Below are positions 1 through 5,471 of a stretch of DNA of 5,471 nt, piece after piece. The translations under genes and the position numbers were made by a program. Source of the DNA: Dehalococcoidia bacterium (GTDB lineage Bacteria; Chloroflexota; Dehalococcoidia; SAR202; UBA11138). The stretch spans positions 1 to 5,471 of the forward strand of contig JAAXHY010000290.1 in assembly GCA_012270665.1 (NCBI GenBank), in the 5' to 3' direction. The notes under the pieces are model-generated. The model searched no databases. It was given only the letters and a program-made list of their open reading frames with translations, and had not been told where the DNA came from. How positions within the stretch are numbered: the stretch's first letter is position 1; each line of letters opens with the position of its first letter.

Positions 1-1373
1 TTCTCTTTGACGGTGCCGGAGAACAGGTATGGCTCCTGGAGCACCATGCTCATCTGGCTCGCGAGTGAACTCCTTACGACGGTGCGTACATCATACCCAT
101 CCACCAGAATTGCGCCGCGGTCCGGCTCCACGTCGTAGAACCTGGACATCAGGCTGATTAGCGTCGTCTTGCCCGCGCCAGTCGGCCCGACGATTGCCAC
201 GACCTCGCCCGGTTCCACGTGCAGGTTGACGTTTTTTATCACGTCTTCATCCTCGACGTAGCTGAAGCTCACATCCTGGAATTCTATCTCGCCCCTGATC
301 TCGGGCAGCGCCTTCGCGTCACTCGCGTCAACCAGGTCGGGTTCCCAGTCCAGCAGGTCGAATATGCGCGAGCCGGAGGCCATCGAACGCTGAAGCTGGG
401 TGTACATCATCGTGAGGTTGCGGATCGGGTCGAAGAAGCGCTGGATGTAGAGGATGAAAGCGACCAGAACCCCGGCCTCGGCCAGTTCGCCGCTCACGAC
501 CATACGGGAGCCGAAGAATATCGCCAGCCCAATGGCAATCGCGGTGAGAATGTCAACGGCGGGAATGAGGCCGGAGGACATTCTGGTTGCCCACAGGTTC
601 GCCTCGCGATGGTTTACGTTCAGCCTATCGAAGTTTTCGAGGTTGCGGTCCTGTCGGTTCATCGCCTGCACGACCCGGACGCCGGTGATGTTCTGGTTGA
701 GCTCACCGTTGGCAATAGATATGGTGCGTCTTATCTCCATGAAGGCCTTGCGGGCGAGCGGCTGCCAGATGACCATGGTCAATATCAGAAGAGGCAGAAC
801 CGTCAGCGTGATAAGCCCCAGCTTGAGATTCATGATGAGCAGGGCCGCCACTATACCGAATAGGCCGAGCAGCTCACCAAGCGTCATAACGACGAGAGCG
901 CTGAACTCCTGGAGCTGGCCGACATCGCCCTGCGTGCGGGACATGAGTCGGCCCACTTCCATCCTGTCGAAGAAGGACACGGAGTGTTTCTGGACATGGC
1001 CGAATACGTTGCGGCGCAGGTTGTACAGGACTCCCTGTCCGACCTTCTCCATAGAGAATTGCTGGGTGAAATTTGTCAGCCAGTTGACGCCGGCTATCGC
1101 TACGAAGATGCCGAAGATCCAGGTCAAGCCCACGAAGTCACCCGCGAATATGTAATCGTCTATCGCGATGCCAATTATCCATGGAACGGCGACCTGGGTT
1201 CCGGTGTATATCAGCATAGATATCATGGCGATTATGACCAGCCCCTTGAAAGGCCATATATAGGGCAGCAGCCGAAGCACGACCCGCTGGTCGTAAACGG
1301 AGCCGAAAACTTCCTCGTCAATATGTCCGCGCCTGGCGGAATATGTGCCAAACGCGCGTCCGCCCATCATCAT
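1..1373 (-). CDS. ABC exporter half-transporter, second subunit of a likely heterodimer (partial, C-terminus off window)
   Basis: Reading down from 1373 gives 457 complete codons with no stop, so the gene runs off the window at position 1. The protein has an N-terminal cytoplasmic extension of about 40 residues, then a type I exporter membrane domain (first helix about 44-70), then the start of an ATPase domain. Visible motifs are the A-loop Tyr372 (FSY), Walker A GPTGAGKTT at residues 396-404 (bases 162-188) and the Q-loop Gln446 in VLQEPYLFSGTVKE. The signature motif, Walker B and H-loop are missing; the family usually has about 580-620 residues. Three ATGs stand in tandem at 1373-1365. I chose the first because AGGAAGGA lies 10 bases upstream and an in-frame TGA lies just before it. 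It follows the 596-residue half-transporter by 50 bases and is probably co-transcribed. The long N-terminal extension and second position resemble TM288 or BmrD, the subunit carrying the catalytic Glu, but that residue is outside the window. Substrate unknown. Confidence 0.95.
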   Translation of the reverse strand, partial: MMMGGRAFGTYSARRGHIDEEVFGSVYDQRVVLRLLPYIWPFKGLVIIAMISMLIYTGTQVAVPWIIGIAIDDYIFAGDFVGLTWIFGIFVAIAGVNWLTNFTQQFSMEKVGQGVLYNLRRNVFGHVQKHSVSFFDRMEVGRLMSRTQGDVGQLQEFSALVVMTLGELLGLFGIVAALLIMNLKLGLITLTVLPLLILTMVIWQPLARKAFMEIRRTISIANGELNQNITGVRVVQAMNRQDRNLENFDRLNVNHREANLWATRMSSGLIPAVDILTAIAIGLAIFFGSRMVVSGELAEAGVLVAFILYIQRFFDPIRNLTMMYTQLQRSMASGSRIFDLLDWEPDLVDASDAKALPEIRGEIEFQDVSFSYVEDEDVIKNVNLHVEPGEVVAIVGPTGAGKTTLISLMSRFYDVEPDRGAILVDGYDVRTVVRSSLASQMSMVLQEPYLFSGTVKE

Positions 1374-1383
1374 AGGCGTTCAG

Positions 1384-1391
1384 TCCTTCCT
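1384..1391 (-). promoter_or_regulatory. Strong ribosome binding site for the second half-transporter
   Basis: The minus strand reads AGGAAGGA, a good Shine-Dalgarno match, ending 10 bases before the first of three tandem ATG codons (1373). The third ATG would be 16 bases away, so the site favours the first. The site lies in the 50-base spacer after the TAA stop of the preceding half-transporter, so this gene has its own initiation signal rather than relying on stop/start overlap. Confidence 0.7.
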
Positions 1392-1423
1392 GGGTTACAA
1401 CTTTCAGTTTTGGGTCATTAGTT

Positions 1424-3214
1424 TTAGTTGCTGGCTACGGGAACGGGAGATTCGATTTCTCGCATCACCTCTTCCTGCGGCCTCAGCTGGAGTTCGTAAA
1501 TCTCGCGGTACAGCCCGTCCAGTTCCAGCAACTCGGAGTGCGTGCCGCGCTCGGCTATTTGCCCGTCCTTCATCACCACTATGATGTCGGCGCGGTGGAC
1601 GGTGCTTAGCCTGTGGGCAATCACGAAAGTGGTTCTTCCCGCCATCACCGATTCCATGGCCCTGCGGATCAGCTCTTCCGTCCGCGCGTCCACGCTGGAG
1701 GTGGAGTCGTCCAGAATCAGTATAGGCGGGTCTAGCAGAACGGCCCTGGCGATGGACATACGCTGTCTCTGCCCGCCGGACAGGTTGGCGCCGCGCTCCA
1801 CAATCTCGGTGTCGTACCCATCCGGCAGCGACTCTATGAAGTCGTGCATCTGAGCGATTCTGGCGGCATTTTCAATATCTTCCTGAGACGCCTCCACACT
1901 GCCGTAGGCTATGTTTTCGCGTATGGAAGTGCTGAAGAGGAACACGTCCTGCTGGACTATGCCGATGTTCCTGCGCAGAGACTCAAGCGAGACGTTCCTG
2001 ATGTCCCGACCGTCTATCGTGATGCGGCCGCCGGTGACGTCATAGAAGCGTGGAATGAGGTTTACGATGCTCGACTTGCCGCTGCCCGGCGCGCCCAGGA
2101 GGGCGATCACCTGGCCTGGCCGCGCTTCCAGGTCTATGCTGCGCAGCACGCGCTTGGTGTGGTCGTAGCTGAAGGTTACGTTGTCGAACTTAAGGTGGCC
2201 TCTTGGCCGGATCATCTCGCGGGCGTGTTCTGCCTCCTGGACCGGGGACTTCGTGTCGAGTATCTCGAACAGTCTCTGTCCGGCGGAGGCGGCGCGGGCA
2301 TAGGAGTTGACCAGCCAGCCAGCCATACGAACGGGCATCTGGAGCATCTGCAGGTAGAAGAGAAACTCGCCGAGCTCGCCGAGCGTCATCTGACCGTCCA
2401 TCACTCTGCGACCGCCGAAGAAGAGGATCAGTCCCACGGCCAGGAGGAATGCGAACAGCATGAACGCGGTGCTGGACGCGCGCATTCTCTCAGCCTGTAT
2501 GAAGTAGCCGACCAGTTCCTTGTTGCGCGCGTCGAACTTGGCTTCTTCGTATGGCTCGGCGGCAAAGGCCTTGACCACACGCACGCCCGTAAAGTTCTCC
2601 TGGAGCACGTTGCTCATCTCGGCCATCTTCTGCTGGACTATCAGCCAGAGACGCCGCATCTTGAGCCGGACTACCGCCGAATAGATCATGACGACGGGCA
2701 TGAAACTGGCGCTTATGAGGCCGAGTCGCCAGTCTTTGACGAACAGGATTGCCGCCACGACGATGAACAGTCCCATGAAATAAACCGTTCGCACCAGGCC
2801 CATGTTTATGAACATGCGAATGTTCTCGACGTCCGTGATGGCGCGCGACATGAGGGAGCCGGTGTGGTGACGGTCGTGGAATCCGAAACTCATGTGCTGG
2901 ACATGATCGTACAGCCTGTTTCGGATGTCGTATGAGACGAACTGGGAAACCGATTCCCCCAGATACTGTTGGAAGTAGGAGAATATCCCCCTGAGGGCCA
3001 TCAGGCCGAAGATGATGCCCACCGTTGTGAGGAGGGCGGTCTCGGAGTAAGTCCCGGAGTCATCGAATATCTCGACGACTCCGTCTATGGCCCTCTTGAG
3101 GTAGGGAGGAATGAGTACAAAGGCGATGAGTGCCCCAATCGTATTTATGTAGGCTGTTATGAGCCTCCACTTGTGATTGAGCGCAATACCGATGATACGG
3201 GCTATTTCTGTCAT
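1424..3214 (-). CDS. ABC exporter half-transporter with degenerate catalytic site (TM287/BmrC-like), 596 aa
   Basis: Complete type I ABC exporter half-molecule of normal family length. The membrane domain spans about residues 15-310 with six predicted helices (roughly 19-39, 61-83, 140-160, 163-183, 246-267, 283-305). The ATPase domain follows: A-loop Tyr350, Walker A GAPGSGKSS 374-382, Q-loop Gln422, signature LSGGQ 478-482, Walker B ILILDD 498-503, D-loop SSVD 506-509, H-loop His534. Asp503 (GAC at 1706-1708) sits where the catalytic Glu is normally found. In the heterodimeric exporters TM287/288 and BmrC/BmrD this change marks the subunit with the non-hydrolysing site, so I infer it pairs with the half-transporter encoded downstream. 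It would sit in the cytoplasmic membrane and export an unknown substrate. ATG at 3214 is the only good start: an in-frame TGA lies at 3244-3242. Its SD-like GGGAGG is 19 bases away, unusually far, with a hairpin between. Ile codon use matches its downstream partner, not the upstream operon. Confidence 0.96.
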   Translation of the reverse strand: MTEIARIIGIALNHKWRLITAYINTIGALIAFVLIPPYLKRAIDGVVEIFDDSGTYSETALLTTVGIIFGLMALRGIFSYFQQYLGESVSQFVSYDIRNRLYDHVQHMSFGFHDRHHTGSLMSRAITDVENIRMFINMGLVRTVYFMGLFIVVAAILFVKDWRLGLISASFMPVVMIYSAVVRLKMRRLWLIVQQKMAEMSNVLQENFTGVRVVKAFAAEPYEEAKFDARNKELVGYFIQAERMRASSTAFMLFAFLLAVGLILFFGGRRVMDGQMTLGELGEFLFYLQMLQMPVRMAGWLVNSYARAASAGQRLFEILDTKSPVQEAEHAREMIRPRGHLKFDNVTFSYDHTKRVLRSIDLEARPGQVIALLGAPGSGKSSIVNLIPRFYDVTGGRITIDGRDIRNVSLESLRRNIGIVQQDVFLFSTSIRENIAYGSVEASQEDIENAARIAQMHDFIESLPDGYDTEIVERGANLSGGQRQRMSIARAVLLDPPILILDDSTSSVDARTEELIRRAMESVMAGRTTFVIAHRLSTVHRADIIVVMKDGQIAERGTHSELLELDGLYREIYELQLRPQEEVMREIESPVPVASN

Positions 3215-3219
3215 ATATC

Positions 3220-3282
3220 GTTCGCTACGCGAACCTCCCTTTCAGGAATGAGGAGGCTAGCGAATCCGAAAGCGAACCTGAA
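3220..3282 (-). promoter_or_regulatory. Folded leader of the degenerate half-transporter gene, with SD and competing stems
   Basis: The SD-like GGGAGG (3239-3234) lies 19 bases before the ATG, too far for normal use. A perfect 6-bp hairpin, GTTCGC-GTA-GCGAAC (3234-3220), fills most of that gap; folding it would bring the SD to an effective distance of about 5-6 bases. A rival fold also exists: TTCGCTA (3264-3258) can pair with TAGCGAA (3227-3221), and CCTCC (3256-3252) with the SD GGAGG (3238-3234), which would hide the SD. A third copy, GTTCGCT (3277-3271), can also pair with AGCGAAC (3226-3220), and TTCAGG (3282-3277) with CCTGAA (3246-3241). The pairings are read directly from the sequence. 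A regulatory role is inferred, and no known riboswitch or leader family is recognised. Confidence 0.4.
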
Positions 3283-3300
3283 TCTCCCCCCTGAATAGAT

Positions 3301-3331
3301 ATTGTACTACCTATTGACAGGTTAAAAGCAA
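3301..3331 (-). promoter_or_regulatory. Weak candidate promoter for the half-transporter operon
   Basis: On the minus strand TACAAT (3306-3301) matches the -10 consensus at five of six positions. TTGCTT (3331-3326) is the only -35-like hexamer near it, with three of six matches and a long 19-base spacer. Transcription would start near 3294 and give a leader of about 80 bases containing the paired repeats before the ATG at 3214. The location in the only sizeable gap is what makes it plausible; the motif itself is weak. Confidence 0.25.
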
Positions 3332-3347
3332 GGCTAATGTATAGGAA

Positions 3348-3360
3348 AATTTCGGAAATT
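3348..3360. repeat. 13-base palindrome in the intergenic gap
   Basis: AATTTC-G-GAAATT is a perfect inverted repeat with 6-base arms and a 1-base centre. It lies in the AT-rich part of the 210-base gap, just upstream of the candidate -35 hexamer of the half-transporter operon. That position and symmetry suit an operator for a dimeric regulator, but no regulator gene is in the window and a match this short can arise by chance in AT-rich DNA. Confidence 0.3.
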
Positions 3361-3424
3361 CGTTTCATCAATGGCTGAGGCCCCGCAGACTATCGAACAT
3401 CCGAGAGTCCCCTGAAGCCGGAAG

Positions 3425-4642
3425 TCATTCGTATCTGAGCGCCTGGATGGGATGGAGGCGGGCGGCGCGAATGGCGGGGTAGATGCCGAAGAACAGGCCG
3501 ATGCCGGCCGACACGATCAATGCGAGGGCCGCGAACTCGTTGCTAAAGCTCGTGTTGAACGTCTGGGTACCGAGCGTGCGACCGTCGACGGCGTTGGTCA
3601 TCCAGTATCCAAAGGCCGCTCCCAGGAGGCCGCCTCCGATGCTGAGGACGGTCGCCTCGGCCACGAACTGGAAGAGAATGTCTCGCCGCTTCGCCCCCAT
3701 CGCCTTGCGGATGCCGATCTCGCGGGTACGCTCCGTCACCGACACCAGCATGATGTTCATGATCCCGATGCCCCCAACCACCAGCGAGATGCCCGCTATC
3801 GCCCCCAGGAAAATCACGAATGTCTCCGTGGTCTCCTCCACCGTTTCGATGATTTCCTGCTGGCTGACGATCGTAAAATCGCTATCCTCTGTGATGCGGT
3901 GCCGCAGCCGCAGCACCGTGTCGATCTGCCTCGTCGCCGCATCCATCGACTCCTCGTCCAGCACCTGCGCCGTGATGCTCTGGACGGTTACGCCTCCTTG
4001 CGTCGTTCGCTGCCCGCTGAGACGGTAGTACGCAGTCGTGATGGGCACCAGGGCTTGGAAGTCCTGCCCAATGCCCGTCCCTCCCCTGCTTTCCAGCACC
4101 CCGATCACCGTGAACTGCCTCCCGTTCATTCGTATCCTCTGCCCCACCGGGTCCCGGAAACCGAAGAGCTCCTGGGCCAACTCGTAGCCAAGCACCGTCA
4201 CCGTCGCCCGGCTCTGCATATGGTGCTCGGCGATAAACTGGCCCGATTCCACCGGTGTCATCCGCACCGACTCGTAGCTGGGAGTCACCCCTATTACCGG
4301 TGCCGCGGTGTTCATCCTGCCGTACACGATCTGCGCAAAAGTGTTGATCTCCGGGGCCACGTCGACCACCGCCGGAGTGAACACCGGGTCCACCAAGGCA
4401 TTCGCATCATCCAGCGTCAGGGCCGAGGAGCCGTCGATGCTGAAGGGAGGCGTCACAAACAAGAGATTGGAACCCAGCGACTCGATCCTCGACGTGATGC
4501 TCTCCTGCGAACCCCTGCCGATGGCCATCAGCGTGATGAAGGCGGCCACCCCGATGACGATTCCCAGCAGGGTTAGACCCGCCCTCAACTTGTTCGCCCC
4601 CAACGAGACCAGGGCTGTCGTGACGATGGTGTAAGGCGTCAA
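3425..4642 (-). CDS. MacB-type ABC transporter permease (MacB periplasmic domain plus FtsX domain), 405 aa
   Basis: This is the membrane subunit of a MacB-like (type VII) ABC system, which transmits ATPase movement across the membrane rather than forming a classic channel. It has a short cytoplasmic N-terminus and helix 1 at about 22-42 (after NKLRAGLT). An extracytoplasmic MacB core domain follows at about 43-272, then the FtsX domain with three helices near 275-300, 323-347 and 370-391. The hallmark loop IMLVSVTERTREIGIRKAMG (297-316) and the C-terminal ending HPIQALRYE are typical of the family; length is normal for a permease without a fused ATPase. The start is TTG at 4642, not ATG. It overlaps the TGA of the ATPase gene (TTGA), has GAGG 7 bases upstream, and an in-frame TGA closes off any earlier start. 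The next in-frame ATG is at codon 39, inside helix 1. It works with the ATPase and adaptor upstream. Only 3 of 37 Ile codons are ATA. Confidence 0.95.
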   Translation of the reverse strand: MTPYTIVTTALVSLGANKLRAGLTLLGIVIGVAAFITLMAIGRGSQESITSRIESLGSNLLFVTPPFSIDGSSALTLDDANALVDPVFTPAVVDVAPEINTFAQIVYGRMNTAAPVIGVTPSYESVRMTPVESGQFIAEHHMQSRATVTVLGYELAQELFGFRDPVGQRIRMNGRQFTVIGVLESRGGTGIGQDFQALVPITTAYYRLSGQRTTQGGVTVQSITAQVLDEESMDAATRQIDTVLRLRHRITEDSDFTIVSQQEIIETVEETTETFVIFLGAIAGISLVVGGIGIMNIMLVSVTERTREIGIRKAMGAKRRDILFQFVAEATVLSIGGGLLGAAFGYWMTNAVDGRTLGTQTFNTSFSNEFAALALIVSAGIGLFFGIYPAIRAARLHPIQALRYE

Positions 4643-4653
4643 GACGCTGCCTC
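4639..4653 (-). promoter_or_regulatory. TTGA stop/start overlap and SD that set the permease start
   Basis: GAGG (4653-4650) lies 7 bases before TTG (4642-4640), and that TTG shares bases with the TGA stop (4641-4639) of the ATPase gene. This is the TTG version of the usual ATGA coupling junction, so ribosomes ending the ATPase can restart on the permease. It fixes the permease start and suggests the two subunits are made in linked amounts. Confidence 0.7.
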
Positions 4654-5340
4654 ATGCTCATCGTCCGGCCCGGTCGCCCGGTCACTCACCACCAACCCGT
4701 CAAGCATGGAGATGACCCGGTCCGTCTGCGCCGCCAGGTCGGCCTCATGCGTGACGATGATCACCGTCTGACCCTCCTCACGGTTCAGCGTTCGCAATAT
4801 CTCCATGATTTCCAGGCTCCGCTCGCTGTCCAAATTGCCCGTCGGTTCATCCGCCAGCAATATCGCCGGGTTCTTGACCAGCGCCCGCGCGATGCCCACC
4901 CTCTGCTGTTGACCCCCCGAAAGCTGGTTCGGCCGGTGGTTCGCCCGGTCTGCCAGATCGACCCTTCGCAGGGCTTCCATCGCCCGCTGCCGTCGATGCC
5001 TGTCGTTGCTGTAAAGAAGCGGCAGTTCCACGTTGGCCAAGGCCGTGGCCCGCGGCAGCAGGCCGTTCGACTGGAAAACGAACCCGATCCTCCGGTTCCG
5101 TATCTGCGCCAGCCGGTCGTCGCTCAGTGTCTCCACCTCCGAATCCTCCAGGAAATACTGGCCCGACGTCGGCACGTCCAAGCAACCCAGCACGTTCATC
5201 AGCGTGGACTTGCCCGAACCCGAAGGCCCCATCACCGCCACCATCTCCCCCTGCTGCACCTCCAGGCTGACCCCTCGCAAAGCGTGGACCTCCACGTCCC
5301 CCACGGTGTAGACCTTGGTCACGTCCTCCAGCCTTATCAT
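4639..5340 (-). CDS. MacB/LolD-type ABC transporter ATP-binding protein, 233 aa
   Basis: Stand-alone cytoplasmic ATPase that would power the MacB-type permease encoded next. All nucleotide-binding motifs are intact: A-loop Tyr11, Walker A GPSGSGKST 38-46, Q-loop Gln90 in FVFQSNGLLPR, signature LSGGQ 140-144, Walker B ILLADEP 160-166 with catalytic Glu165, D-loop GNLD 168-171 and H-loop His198. The segments NVLGCLDVPTSG, FVFQ..GLLPR.TAL.NVELPL and ADEPTGNLDS are characteristic of the MacB/LolD/FtsE group, and the length is typical. The ATG at 5340 overlaps the TGA of the upstream adaptor gene (ATGA, 5340-5337), so translation is probably coupled; the G-rich run just upstream is only a poor SD. 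In E. coli MacB the ATPase and permease are one polypeptide, while here they are two genes, a layout common outside the Proteobacteria. The last 15 or so residues are acidic and unlike the family core. Confidence 0.96.
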   Translation of the reverse strand: MIRLEDVTKVYTVGDVEVHALRGVSLEVQQGEMVAVMGPSGSGKSTLMNVLGCLDVPTSGQYFLEDSEVETLSDDRLAQIRNRRIGFVFQSNGLLPRATALANVELPLLYSNDRHRRQRAMEALRRVDLADRANHRPNQLSGGQQQRVGIARALVKNPAILLADEPTGNLDSERSLEIMEILRTLNREEGQTVIIVTHEADLAAQTDRVISMLDGLVVSDRATGPDDEHEAAS

Positions 5341-5471
5341 CGACCGCCCCCACGCGGTGGACGCAGCCCCGCTCCTCCAAACCCCGCTCCTATCGCCCGG
5401 AAACCCCCGAATCCGAACTCCGCCGCCCCTTCTATCCCTTCCATCACGATCAGTTCGCCCTCGTCCAGACC
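5337..5471 (-). CDS. C-terminal end of a likely MacA/HlyD-type membrane-fusion protein (partial)
   Basis: The frame is open from the window edge at 5471 to a TGA at 5339-5337, giving 44 residues. It begins GLDEGELIVMEGIEG, which resembles the GL.EGD.VV..G segment near the end of MacA and other RND/HlyD-family adaptors, where the membrane-proximal domain closes. A low-complexity tail rich in Gly, Phe and Arg follows and ends GLRPPRGGGR; such tails are common in this family and have no assigned role. The identification rests on this short match plus context: the stop overlaps the ATG of the MacB-type ATPase by four bases, and adaptor, ATPase, permease is the standard order of macAB-like operons. 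The protein would be anchored in the cytoplasmic membrane and reach outwards. The N-terminal anchor, hairpin and lipoyl domains lie outside the window. Confidence 0.75.
   Translation of the reverse strand, partial: GLDEGELIVMEGIEGAAEFGFGGFRAIGAGFGGAGLRPPRGGGR

Noticed and set aside
219..1155. Overlapping plus-strand open frames opposite the partial half-transporter
   Set aside because: The minus strand here reads as a continuous ABC exporter with ordered membrane helices and Walker A. The plus-strand frames show no family features.
1374..1423. Tiny ATG-to-TGA frame (4 codons) and AACT/AGTT hairpin in the spacer between the two half-transporters
   Set aside because: Too short and without its own ribosome binding site; it is likely chance sequence in a normal intercistronic spacer.
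1844..2935. Long plus-strand open frame (363 codons) opposite the degenerate half-transporter gene
   Set aside because: It lies wholly antisense to a clear ABC exporter gene. Its product is rich in His, Asp, Glu and Arg with no recognisable domain, as expected from the complement of a GC-rich membrane protein gene.
3314..3319. Exact TTGACA (-35 consensus) on the plus strand
   Set aside because: No good -10 lies 16-18 bases downstream (TATAGG is 20 bases away), and all genes nearby are on the other strand. An antisense transcript is possible but not supported.
3388..3409. Possible terminator hairpin after the permease gene
   Set aside because: The stem is only 7 pairs with one mismatch and a 6-base loop, and no T-run follows on the minus strand, so it does not look like an intrinsic terminator.
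3452..4576. Long plus-strand open frame (374 codons) opposite the MacB-type permease gene
   Set aside because: It is a mirror of a well-supported gene. The translation is dominated by Arg, His and Asp with no domain, and there is no convincing start signal.

Overview
This window is a tightly packed stretch of five genes, all on the minus strand, so transcription runs from position 5471 towards position 1. Every gene that can be read encodes part of an ABC-type export system. There are no RNA genes, mobile elements, CRISPR arrays or phage genes. The DNA is moderately GC-rich. No gene is a taxonomic marker. The split MacB layout (separate ATPase and permease), the Gly-rich adaptor tail and the frequent ATA codons in the exporter pair fit an uncultured bacterium of Chloroflexota type, but that is only a weak guess.

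Layout in the direction of transcription. (1) 5471-5337: the last 44 codons of a protein that looks like a MacA/HlyD-type membrane-fusion (adaptor) protein. (2) 5340-4639: a complete MacB/LolD-type ABC ATPase. (3) 4642-3425: a complete MacB-type permease with an FtsX domain. These three are joined by 4-base stop/start overlaps (ATGA, then TTGA), so they form one translationally coupled tripartite-efflux operon. (4) A 210-base gap (3424-3215) holds a weak promoter candidate, a 13-base palindrome and an unusual leader in which short repeats could pair around the ribosome binding site. (5) 3214-1424: a complete ABC exporter half-transporter (membrane domain plus ATPase). (6) After a 50-base spacer, 1373 to beyond position 1: a second half-transporter, cut by the window edge inside its ATPase domain.

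How the genes work together. The upstream operon would couple ATP hydrolysis by the MacB-type ATPase to movement of the FtsX-type permease, with the adaptor carrying the substrate outwards. The two downstream half-transporters most likely form one heterodimeric exporter of the TM287/288 or BmrC/BmrD kind. The first has Asp in place of the catalytic Glu after Walker B, the usual mark of the degenerate subunit in such pairs. Substrates cannot be told from sequence; drugs, peptides or lipids are all possible.

The gene content is ordinary. The points worth a second look are the degenerate ATP site, the folded leader of the first half-transporter, the TTG start embedded in a stop codon, and a clear difference in isoleucine codon use between the two operons. 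I found no convincing new biological system.
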